A stretch of DNA of 15,623 nt from Candidatus Magasanikiibacteriota bacterium. Its GTDB lineage: Bacteria; Patescibacteriota; Patescibacteriia; Magasanikbacterales; UBA922. Of this stretch, positions 1 to 5,440 are shown piece after piece; position 1 is the stretch's first letter, and each line of letters opens with the position of its first letter. A program made the position numbers and the translations under genes. Location of the stretch: contig DOYU01000021.1 of the NCBI GenBank assembly GCA_003518365.1, forward strand, positions 64,585 to 80,207, given 5' to 3'. Under the pieces are notes generated by a model that worked only from the letters and a program-made list of their open reading frames with translations, ran no database searches and was not told the DNA's origin.

Positions 1-72
1 AACGGACAAGGTGCAGGCATGGGTATCGGTATGAAAGGAGGTCGTGGCATGCACGATGTCCGTACACTCTAA
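1..72 (+). CDS. C-terminal tail of an unidentified Gly/Met-rich protein (5' partial)
   Basis: The first frame is open from the window edge to a TAA at 70-72 and encodes 23 residues rich in glycine and methionine (GMGIGMKGGRGM), ending HDVRTL. A strong intrinsic terminator begins about 35 bases after the stop, as expected for the end of a plus-strand gene. Too little is present to name a family. A chance open frame of this length is possible. Confidence 0.4.
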   Translation, partial: NGQGAGMGIGMKGGRGMHDVRTL

Positions 73-107
73 TCAGCGACCATACACACATTTAATTTTT
101 CGTATAC

Positions 108-140
108 AAAAACGTCTACCACTTCTGGTAGACGTTTTTT
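108..140. terminator. Bidirectional intrinsic terminator between convergent genes
   Basis: The stem AACGTCTACC / GGTAGACGTT (111-120 with 127-136) has a six-base loop (ACTTCT) and is extended by A-T pairs. A T6 run follows on the plus strand (135-140) and A5 precedes it (108-112), which gives a U run on the minus strand. It sits between the stop of the plus-strand frame at 72 and the stop of the minus-strand DUF378 gene at 157, so it can end both transcripts. Confidence 0.85.
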
Positions 141-156
141 AGGTTAGAGAACGAGA

Positions 157-426
157 TTACATCTCTTTTTTCACTGTACTTTCAGTACAACATGCTTTGC
201 ATTTGCTACATTTGCATCCACCCATAAGCATGACGACACCAGAAACACCGACGAGCAGATAGACAAGCCATTCGAGCCATGCCCAACTTCCAAGTAAGAG
301 GTTGACGACGTTCCAATTGCCATCAAAGAATCCACCGAGGCCGACCAAACCCCAGTTGAGCGCGCCGATAATCACGAGCGCATAGAGTACTTTGGATGCA
401 CTGCATCCACAGGCTTTTCCCATCAT
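157..426 (-). CDS. DUF378 family small membrane protein with cysteine-rich tail
   Basis: This 89-residue protein matches the DUF378 pattern: a first membrane segment (about residues 13-34) containing LNWGLVGLGGFF, then NVVNLLLG, then a second hydrophobic segment (about 50-68, LVYLLVGVSGVVML). DUF378 proteins are small two-helix inner-membrane proteins of unknown function. Unusually, this copy has cysteines at both ends: CGCS at residues 6-9 and a tail with six cysteines (CKCSKCKACC, residues 71-80). These could bind a metal or form disulfides on one face of the membrane; that is inference. The start is ATG ATG at 426, without a Shine-Dalgarno sequence. The gene lies downstream of a structured intergenic region that ends in a terminator, and it has its own possible extended -10 promoter. 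Confidence 0.85.
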   Translation of the reverse strand: MMGKACGCSASKVLYALVIIGALNWGLVGLGGFFDGNWNVVNLLLGSWAWLEWLVYLLVGVSGVVMLMGGCKCSKCKACCTESTVKKEM

Positions 427-462
427 ATAAATATGGTAAAGAATAAGTAATAGAATATTAGT

Positions 463-471
463 AGTATATCA
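463..471 (-). promoter_or_regulatory. Possible extended -10 promoter for the DUF378 gene
   Basis: The minus strand reads TGATATACT, a TGn-TATACT extended -10 element, 37 bases before the DUF378 ATG. No clear -35 hexamer is seen at 16-18 bp. It lies downstream of the 518-553 terminator, so it would let DUF378 be expressed independently of the structured transcript above it. Confidence 0.4.
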
Positions 472-517
472 GGTTTTCCTTTTCACCCATAGGTACACAA
501 GAATCCCTGGGGACAAC

Positions 518-553
518 AAAAAACCCCCGTCGAAACGACGGAGGCCTTTTTTT
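518..553. terminator. Strong intrinsic terminator at the end of the structured transcript
   Basis: The minus strand reads CCTCCGTCG, loop TTT, CGACGGGGG and then T6, an almost perfect G/C-rich hairpin with a U run. On the plus strand the same hairpin is followed by T7 (547-553), so it could work both ways, but no plus-strand gene leads into it. This supports a minus-strand transcript ending here, upstream of DUF378. Confidence 0.8.
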
Positions 554-579
554 GGCATATGTACAGGGCATGCCCTGAG

Positions 580-667
580 CTGTATCCAAGAAGGTGTGTT
601 CTTGTTCAAGTGTGAGCCGGAGCCTACGCAGGCCGAGGACACACCTCCATGCTTGTCGTGGATACAG
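580..667 (-). other. Long two-part stem-loop within the candidate RNA
   Basis: CTGTATCCA pairs with TGGATACAG (580-588 with 659-667). An asymmetric internal loop follows, then a 12-bp stem (592-603 with 635-646: AGGTGTGTTCTT against GAGGACACACCT, with G-U pairs on the plus-strand reading). The apical part holds a small hairpin GCCT-ACGC-AGGC (622-633). The pairing is direct from the sequence; that it folds in RNA is inference. Confidence 0.55.
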
Positions 668-686
668 AGTGGTACTTACTAACACG
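655..686. repeat. Direct repeat, copy 1 (32 nt)
   Basis: This copy begins GTCGTGGATACAGA and ends ACTTACTAACACG. It matches 763-794 at 28 of 32 positions, with the copies starting 108 bp apart. Each copy directly follows a hairpin-rich stretch on the plus strand. A shorter relative of its TTACTAA core occurs at 700-706. Confidence 0.75.
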
Positions 687-762
687 CACAAACGAACGTA
701 TTACTAAGCAATGTCTATATCACTGAGTCCTGCCCCGATGCGACCGAAGGAAGCTTTTCGGG

Positions 763-794
763 GTCGTGGATACAGAATTGTATTTACTAAAACG
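763..794. repeat. Direct repeat, copy 2 (32 nt)
   Basis: This is the second copy (GTCGTGGATACAGA...ATTTACTAAAACG), differing from copy 1 at four positions. It abuts the CCCCGA...TCGGGG hairpin at 733-763. On the minus strand it supplies a second CTGTATCCA (767-775), which could pair with the single TGGATACAG at 580-588 in place of copy 1. Confidence 0.75.
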
Positions 795-974
795 ACATAT
801 GCATCGATCTAATAAATACTCACTATATCTCCTAGTATACAAGGAAAAGTCACATCATCACGTTTCTTTACTGCGATTCTATACGATAATATCTTGGTAC
901 GATTCGGACCAGCCGAATGTGACAATGTGTCCCGCAAGCGGGATAGAGTTGTACGGTTTATCAACCGACTACGC

Positions 975-1003
975 ACTATATCACACAAACACACCTTTGT
1001 CAA
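975..1003 (-). promoter_or_regulatory. Near-consensus sigma-70 promoter for the structured transcript
   Basis: The minus strand has TTGACA (1003-998), a 17-bp spacer and TATAGT (980-975), which is 11 of 12 consensus bases at ideal spacing. The start site would be near 968, directly before the first hairpin of the candidate RNA. Confidence 0.7.
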
Positions 1004-1010
1004 GGTGTGT
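989..1010. other. Dyad overlapping the -35 box (possible operator or weak vanW terminator)
   Basis: ACACACCTT (989-997) and AAGGTGTGT (1002-1010) form a perfect 9-bp inverted repeat around a four-base centre. The -35 hexamer of the minus-strand promoter overlaps this centre. It could be an operator, or a hairpin ending the vanW transcript, although only TTTGTGTG follows it on the minus strand, which is a poor U run. Confidence 0.45.
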
Positions 1011-1092
1011 ACTGTGGAAATGTTCTTTTTTGGCTTATCTTAGCACTATTTTACGTTTGTTCGGATGCCAGTTGGTCGCCTTACTCTGAATC

Positions 1093-3135
1093 TTACTGAG
1101 ATATTTCCTCAACATTTGTTGCCTCAGTGGGTGTTGTACCGTCGACAACGGGTACGCTTTCTTCCACTGTGTCTCCTGTTTCTTCAGCAGGAGGACAACT
1201 CACATTGCCATCAGGGAGCGTTACACACTCCACCTCTGGTTTTTTCTCTACTCCTACAAGACAAATTTTCGGCAATGGACGATAATAGCTACTAAATACT
1301 TCTTCAACTTTTTCTCCGTTTGGCAAGATGCGAACATAGGTAAAAGATGTCTCTGCCCCAGGATGCGCGCTTTGACAATTTCTGACGCCAGGCGCAAGTG
1401 TGGTAGTTTCAACAATTTTTTCTGGACCTGTAGGAATCCATCGATGAACCACTGGCTCTGTGTAATAACCTTCTCGCCCATCACTCGTGCCCCAGAACGT
1501 AAAATAAAGCTCACCATTCTGAGTATTCATACTGGTGGTCAGCAGAATATAATGGCCTGTATCATTTTTGAAGGTAAAGTCTGGTGCTGGATCATATATC
1601 GTCGCATCAGTACCAGGTTTGCCATTTCGATGATCATTGTAATACGTGACTACTAACGAATGATTTCTTCTATTCACCACAGGCAATCCTGCATTCATGA
1701 CAGTACGAAACAACGTCGTCCCTACCTGGCACAATCCTCCAGCTACCTCAGGTTTGATTTCATCGCCCTTGATGACCAACTCAGGCAAGTACCCACCTTC
1801 GATGGTAAAGGGTTCTAAGGCCTGCAGCAATGAAAATGTTTCATCAGGCTTAATGAGTAATCCGTTCAATTTATCCATGACGGCATGCCGAATATTCTTC
1901 ACACGATTTGTAGGGCTCCCGCTAAAATTGGAATAGCCTGTGCCAAGAATTTCTGTGATACCGAGGTCGTTTACATCGCCGGTCTTCACCAGAGGTTCCA
2001 CTTGTTCCACAATGACGGGAAGCGACTCAACGACATCATCATCTTGCCATGTCCTTTGGAGTATGGCGTCATTGATCGCGGTGTACATACGTTCAATATC
2101 CACTCCTATACCGGGACGAGATCCTTGAAATTCACTCACTCTTCCCCCGTCAGCTATGTCAAACTTTGCTTCTTGTGCTTCTTGATTGATGGCGGTTGCA
2201 ACCGTTTCCTGAAGGTATGTTTTTGTTGATGACGCACTTAGCCCAAATCCCAGACCATCATTATGCTGCTGCACTTCCACCCATGCCGCGATATCGTCCG
2301 GCGTCAGTGTCCAGGTATAGTCTTTTTTGGTGTGCTCGTCGGTGTAGGTAAGATCAAGATCTCCTGCATCAAAGACGCGCGCCAAACGAGCAACAAGGGG
2401 TTGAACATCGGTTTCAAGCACGGTAGGCTCTTGGACACTGCGCACGATTTCTATTTCAGGAACTTCAAGTGCATTCCAGGAAGAAACAATTTTGCCGATA
2501 ATATCTTGGTATGCAAAGGTAACTCCGACTGAAGAACTCACCATGGTAAACACAAGTGGATCGATGCTACTGACCACAACAGTTGCGTTCTGTGCCTGTT
2601 CGGTATATGGCGCCAATCGTTCGGCAACCACTTCTTCGAGTCGATCTCTCTCGAGGGTGACAGACGTAAGCTCGAGGTGTGGCTTTGACACGCGCGCAAG
2701 CATAGCAGCCCATCCTCTGACCAATAAATTTCCTTCTTTTTGGTATGAAAGAAAATGCTCAACTTCCTGATCTACATTCATGTGTATCAGCTCAAAAAAT
2801 GCGTCTTCAGAGACAACACTTGTCTCTATATGCACTCGCTCGGTCGTATCTTCATCAGAAAATGAAAGCACAATACCCGCGTCCACCAATTTGTTATTCA
2901 TTTCTCTAAAAAAGGTGGTCAAGGCTTCTCTATCCATACCGCCAATACTCACACTGCCTACATTGACGCCAGGCAATACGCGGGTTTCATACGAAGACGC
3001 ATAGGAAATCATGCCACCAAGCCCCAGACCCAATAGCACGACAAACGAAAGCACCCACACCCAAATACGCCCCCATGAAATGGATCGTACTTTTCTTGTT
3101 ACGGCTTCTAATTCTTTTTCTACTTCACCAGTCAT
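1093..3135 (-). CDS. VanW family protein, membrane anchored, with PG_binding_4-like region
   Basis: The 680-residue protein starts in the cytoplasm, crosses the membrane once (about residues 23-45) and exposes the rest outside. Residues about 55-165, starting VLPGVNVGSVSIGGM, fit the putative peptidoglycan-binding repeat (PG_binding_4) found before VanW domains; a second such region probably spans about 240-385. The VanW domain covers about 391-530, with NRVKNIRHA, the GGLCQVGTTLFR signature (466-477), and later NHS and YDP motifs. A G5-like beta segment (about 560-640, ending YYRPLPKICLVG) and an acidic, disordered tail follow. VanW proteins sit at the cell wall and their chemistry is unknown; the name comes from vancomycin-resistance clusters and does not show resistance here. 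The gene lies 8 bp after hsp20 and probably shares its mRNA. Confidence 0.9.
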   Translation of the reverse strand: MTGEVEKELEAVTRKVRSISWGRIWVWVLSFVVLLGLGLGGMISYASSYETRVLPGVNVGSVSIGGMDREALTTFFREMNNKLVDAGIVLSFSDEDTTERVHIETSVVSEDAFFELIHMNVDQEVEHFLSYQKEGNLLVRGWAAMLARVSKPHLELTSVTLERDRLEEVVAERLAPYTEQAQNATVVVSSIDPLVFTMVSSSVGVTFAYQDIIGKIVSSWNALEVPEIEIVRSVQEPTVLETDVQPLVARLARVFDAGDLDLTYTDEHTKKDYTWTLTPDDIAAWVEVQQHNDGLGFGLSASSTKTYLQETVATAINQEAQEAKFDIADGGRVSEFQGSRPGIGVDIERMYTAINDAILQRTWQDDDVVESLPVIVEQVEPLVKTGDVNDLGITEILGTGYSNFSGSPTNRVKNIRHAVMDKLNGLLIKPDETFSLLQALEPFTIEGGYLPELVIKGDEIKPEVAGGLCQVGTTLFRTVMNAGLPVVNRRNHSLVVTYYNDHRNGKPGTDATIYDPAPDFTFKNDTGHYILLTTSMNTQNGELYFTFWGTSDGREGYYTEPVVHRWIPTGPEKIVETTTLAPGVRNCQSAHPGAETSFTYVRILPNGEKVEEVFSSYYRPLPKICLVGVEKKPEVECVTLPDGNVSCPPAEETGDTVEESVPVVDGTTPTEATNVEEISQ

Positions 3136-3143
3136 ATATACTA

Positions 3144-3608
3144 TTATTCTTCAACAATTTCTATTGGGATTGTGCGTCCTGCTTGAGTTTTTTTCTTTGG
3201 TATATGAATCGTAAGGAGACCGTGTGTATATTCAGCAATAGCTCCAGCAGAGGATACATCGACAGGAAGGACAATACTTCTGGAAAATGGTCCCCAGTAA
3301 CACTCAGCATGATACTGCCCCTGAACATCTTCTGTCAATGAGGGGGTTTTTCTTATGCCTCGTATTGAGAGCATATCTTCATGAATGTGTACTTCTACGC
3401 CCGACGGGTCTACACCGGCCATAGGCGCAAGAACAACAATATGATGTTCAGTATCATATACATCGATTGCGAGGCGACCTTCGCTTCCTGATGTCCAGTT
3501 TGCAAAATGGTCACCAGCAATCTTGGCATTGACATTAATCGGAGCTTGCAGCGTATCTTTCTGCGACTCCAAAATCAATGAAAAAATGTCATCACTGTGT
3601 GTGCTCAT
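3144..3608 (-). CDS. Hsp20 / alpha-crystallin family small heat shock protein
   Basis: This 154-residue protein has a short variable N-terminus, an alpha-crystallin domain at about 45-138 ending in the conserved GLLTIHIPK (130-138), and a C-terminal IPI motif (147-149) of the I/V-x-I/V type that bridges subunits in small heat shock oligomers. Such proteins hold unfolding proteins in the cytoplasm without ATP. The ATG at 3608 comes only about 4 nt after the predicted transcription start, so the mRNA may be essentially leaderless, and there is no Shine-Dalgarno sequence. It is the first gene of a two-gene unit with the VanW gene, a pairing that may link protein folding and envelope stress. That link is inference. 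No CIRCE or other heat-shock operator is seen. Confidence 0.93.
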   Translation of the reverse strand: MSTHSDDIFSLILESQKDTLQAPINVNAKIAGDHFANWTSGSEGRLAIDVYDTEHHIVVLAPMAGVDPSGVEVHIHEDMLSIRGIRKTPSLTEDVQGQYHAECYWGPFSRSIVLPVDVSSAGAIAEYTHGLLTIHIPKKKTQAGRTIPIEIVEE

Positions 3609-3618
3609 ACATACTACC

Positions 3619-3647
3619 AGTATAGCAACTTTTTTGTATTGTGTGAA
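3619..3647 (-). promoter_or_regulatory. Promoter of the hsp20-vanW operon
   Basis: The minus strand has TTCACA (3647-3642), a 17-bp spacer and TATACT (3624-3619), which is 10 of 12 sigma-70 consensus bases. The start site would be near 3612, giving an almost leaderless hsp20 mRNA. Its -35 box lies 15 bp from the -35 box of the divergent tRNA promoter. Confidence 0.7.
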
Positions 3648-3662
3648 TGAATTTCGATGATA

Positions 3663-3691
3663 TTGACTAATCTTGTGTCACAGGCTATACT
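3663..3691 (+). promoter_or_regulatory. Promoter of the tRNA-Ser cluster
   Basis: TTGACT (3663-3668), a 17-bp spacer and TATACT (3686-3691) match the sigma-70 consensus at 10 of 12 positions. A start near 3698 would give a leader that begins with the hairpin GCTCTT-CAGT-AAGAGC (3698-3713), followed by the first tRNA at 3733. Confidence 0.75.
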
Positions 3692-3732
3692 ATTCGGGCT
3701 CTTCAGTAAGAGCTTCTATTTTGATGTAAAGT

Positions 3733-3819
3733 GGAGGGATGGCTGAGCGGTTTAAGGCGGCAGTCTTGAAAACTGTTGTGGATGCAAGTCCACCTAGGGT
3801 TCGAATCCCTATCCCTCCG
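3733..3819 (+). tRNA. tRNA-Ser (anticodon UGA)
   Basis: The acceptor GGAGGGA pairs with TCCCTCC (3812-3818), and the discriminator is G3819, as serine tRNAs require. The anticodon arm is GCAGT-CTTGAAA-ACTGT with TGA at 3767-3769. A long variable arm (GTGGATGCAAGTCCAC) and the T arm AGGG-TTCGAAT-CCCT are intact. CCA is not encoded. It reads UCA and probably other UCN codons, and is the first of three serine tRNAs on one transcript. Confidence 0.95.
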
Positions 3820-3837
3820 CTGTGCATCAAAGTATGA

Positions 3838-3923
<86 letters not shown>

Positions 3924-3940
3924 AGATGACCTTTCCACAT

Positions 3941-4027
3941 GGAGAGTTGGCTGAGTGGTCTATAGCAGCAGTTTACTAAACTGTCGTCCTTGAAAGAGGA
4001 CCGGGGGTTCGAATCCCTCACTCTCCG
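3941..4027 (+). tRNA. tRNA-Ser-like, unusual anticodon ACU
   Basis: The acceptor GGAGAGT pairs with ACTCTCC (4020-4026), and the discriminator is G4027. The D stem GCT/AGC, long variable arm (GTCCT-TGAAAG-AGGAC) and T arm GGGGG-TTCGAAT-CCCTC are all sound, so the class II fold and G73 point to serine. The anticodon arm is GCAGT-TTACTAA-ACTGT, giving ACU at 3973-3975. Bacteria normally read AGU/AGC with GCU, and A34 tRNAs are rare outside tRNA-Arg(ACG). The body resembles the UGA tRNA upstream, while the anticodon loop differs from the GCU tRNA only at base 34. No CCA is encoded. Confidence 0.85.
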
Positions 4028-4066
4028 CAGATGTAGCACCTTCATTTCATCTGTTACATGTTAACC

Positions 4067-4096
4067 AAATAGCTCTCACTGAGCTGTTTTTCTTTT
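4067..4096 (+). terminator. Intrinsic terminator of the tRNA-Ser cluster
   Basis: AGCTC-TCACT-GAGCT (4071-4085), extended by A-T and T-G pairs, is followed by GTTTTTCTTTTT. It lies 40 nt after the third tRNA. On the minus strand the same hairpin is followed only by ATTTGG, so it is at best a weak terminator for comF. Confidence 0.8.
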
Positions 4097-4123
4097 TATA
4101 CTATTGACATTCTTTTATGATGT

Positions 4124-4840
4124 TTACCCACGAGCAAGCGTCCATCCATGCACTTCCTTCGCTCCCCCTTTAAGGAGCACTTCTGCACAGGTCTGCATCG
4201 TGGCACCTGTCGTATAGACATCATCTACAAGCAAAATAGATTTCCCATCAATAGCTTCTAGCGCTTTCACGCGAAACGCATCTACCACATTGCTCAGTCT
4301 TCCCTTTCTATCAAGATTTGCTTGATGTGGCGTGTCTCTTTTTCGTATGAGCAACTTTTCTTGTATAGGAATACTACTGTGCTTGGCAAGAATGTTCCCA
4401 ATCAAAAAAGCTTGATTAAATCCCCGCTCGGCAAATCTTTTTTTATGGAGTGGGACTGGGATAATCATGTCAATGTCAGAAAACACCGGAGCACATGTTT
4501 CAAACCATGTTTCTAGCATGTGTTCAATACTATGCAATACGTCATCTGCAAAGTCATACTTCAACGTATGAATAATGGTACCAATCAACGCAGATTCTTT
4601 ATACACTGTGGTTGCAACATGACGGCTGAGATACGATGTCTTTTGTTGTGACGTACATGCGTCACATACTTCTCCCGCTGATGTCTTTTCGTGACACAAT
4701 GGACAAAATAATTGTGACGTGATGTCTATGCGTGAAAAACAATCCTCACACACCCATGTTCCTTCTTTGTCACAAGACAGACAAAACACAGGAAAGAGGT
4801 ACTCTTTCACTGTGTGTATGACCTCCCTATGCACAGACAT
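4124..4840 (-). CDS. comF: ComF family protein (zinc-finger phosphoribosyltransferase-like)
   Basis: From the ATG at 4840 the protein has 238 residues. An N-terminal zinc-ribbon region carries four CxxC pairs (C20/C23, C31/C34, C46/C49, C59/C62). It is followed by the ComFC core PVPLHKKRFAERGFNQ (128-143) and the PRPP-binding loop VDDVYTTGA (205-213). ComF proteins act in the cytoplasm in DNA uptake during natural transformation; the true substrate of the PRTase fold is not known. I chose the ATG at 4840 because it follows the upstream stop by one base and has GGGA five bases before it. An in-frame ATG at 4861 would overlap the upstream gene by 20 bases. It is the last gene of the secretion-like operon. 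Confidence 0.9.
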   Translation of the reverse strand: MSVHREVIHTVKEYLFPVFCLSCDKEGTWVCEDCFSRIDITSQLFCPLCHEKTSAGEVCDACTSQQKTSYLSRHVATTVYKESALIGTIIHTLKYDFADDVLHSIEHMLETWFETCAPVFSDIDMIIPVPLHKKRFAERGFNQAFLIGNILAKHSSIPIQEKLLIRKRDTPHQANLDRKGRLSNVVDAFRVKALEAIDGKSILLVDDVYTTGATMQTCAEVLLKGGAKEVHGWTLARG

Positions 4841-4841
4841 A

Positions 4842-5429
4842 TCATTCCCAATACAAGCCATCTATCAACCAGGTTCCGTCCACGTTCACAAGTGCTATGT
4901 ACCCTTTATGATAGACACGTTCATCCCCGCCAGCTGATTCAAGAAGCTGCTGTGCTTCGATATGGACAGTTGACACATGTTCGTCAATTGCATCTACCCT
5001 GCTCACGATAACTTTTGTGGTACTACCACGATAGTCATCACTGTACGACTGCGCTTGTGTCTGTACCCAGAGTGCCATCTCTGGCGTGACGATAGGTAAA
5101 ATATCTTTTATATGACTATTTCTCGTCTGATTTGAATATGATAAAAATCGTTCCACAAAATCAATTGATCGTTGTCTGACATATCGTTCGACATCGTTTT
5201 CATCTGATAATGTTGGACTCATTCGAGTTGGATCTCCGGCAACCGGTGGTAATTGTAATGATGAATCAAATACTGGTGTTGTTTCTTCTGGTACAAAGTT
5301 CTCATTCTCCGAAATTTGCGACGCAGGGCTACGTTTTCCTCTCAAAGAAAAAATAATGAGTACCACAACAAGTACTGCTACCAAAAAAATACTAATGACT
5401 GTGAATATACGTTGTCGTAAGGTAAACAT
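4842..5429 (-). CDS. Single-pass membrane protein with possible VirB8/NTF2-like domain
   Basis: This 195-residue protein has a short basic N-terminus, one membrane helix (about residues 9-29), a proline- and serine-rich linker (30-78) and a compact C-terminal domain (about 79-195). The domain has two helices (VERYVRQRSIDFVERFLSY) and then beta strands ending YIALVNVDGTWLIDGLYWE. This layout matches VirB8/TcpC proteins of type IV secretion systems, whose outer NTF2-like domain helps assemble the channel. The assignment rests on topology and position rather than a diagnostic motif. It sits 11 bp after the VirB4 gene. A run of nine T (5438-5430 on the minus strand) directly precedes the ATG, with no Shine-Dalgarno sequence. 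Confidence 0.65.
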   Translation of the reverse strand: MFTLRQRIFTVISIFLVAVLVVVLIIFSLRGKRSPASQISENENFVPEETTPVFDSSLQLPPVAGDPTRMSPTLSDENDVERYVRQRSIDFVERFLSYSNQTRNSHIKDILPIVTPEMALWVQTQAQSYSDDYRGSTTKVIVSRVDAIDEHVSTVHIEAQQLLESAGGDERVYHKGYIALVNVDGTWLIDGLYWE

Positions 5430-5440
5430 AAAAAAAAAGG

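Larger units (their letters stand above)
518..968 (-). ncRNA. Candidate structured RNA (about 450 nt) or long attenuated leader, unknown family
   Basis: The predicted minus-strand transcript starts about 7 nt after a TATAGT box and runs to an intrinsic terminator. At the 5' end are three hairpins in a row: CGGTT-GATA-AACCG (967-954), CCCG-CTTG-CGGG (942-931) and ATTCGG...CCGAAT (918-902). Further on are two 32-nt repeats, a CCCCGA...TCGGGG hairpin (733-763), a long two-part stem (580-667) and a perfect 14-bp palindrome (564-577). No open frame looks like a protein. I looked for hallmarks of tmRNA (terminal tRNA-like parts), RNase P RNA, SRP RNA (GGAAGG loop with AGCAGCC), 5S rRNA and the T-box, and saw none. 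It may be a free RNA or an attenuated leader for the DUF378 gene 92 nt after the terminator. Confidence 0.5.

Noticed and set aside
580..667. 6S RNA (rod with internal bubble)
   Set aside because: The closing stem, bubble and terminal stem look vaguely similar, but the element is only 88 nt and lacks a convincing promoter-like bubble.
458..691. 77-residue open frame on the minus strand over the terminator and long stem
   Set aside because: It runs through a terminator hairpin and palindromes, its composition is odd, and it matches no family; a by-product of structured DNA.
733..763. GAAGGAAGC inside a hairpin, reminiscent of the SRP RNA apical loop
   Set aside because: The CAGG and AGCAGCC flanks that define SRP domain IV are missing and the strand is opposite to the predicted transcript.
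809..833. Four-codon GTG frame after AGGAG on the minus strand within the candidate RNA
   Set aside because: A good ribosome site, but a peptide of four residues is too short to support without conservation data.
766..1089. 107-residue open frame on the plus strand opposite the candidate RNA
   Set aside because: No ribosome site, no recognisable domain, and it reads through three hairpins and the antisense promoter.
4104..4109. TTGACA on the plus strand after the tRNA terminator
   Set aside because: No -10 box at 16-18 bp and no plus-strand gene follows.
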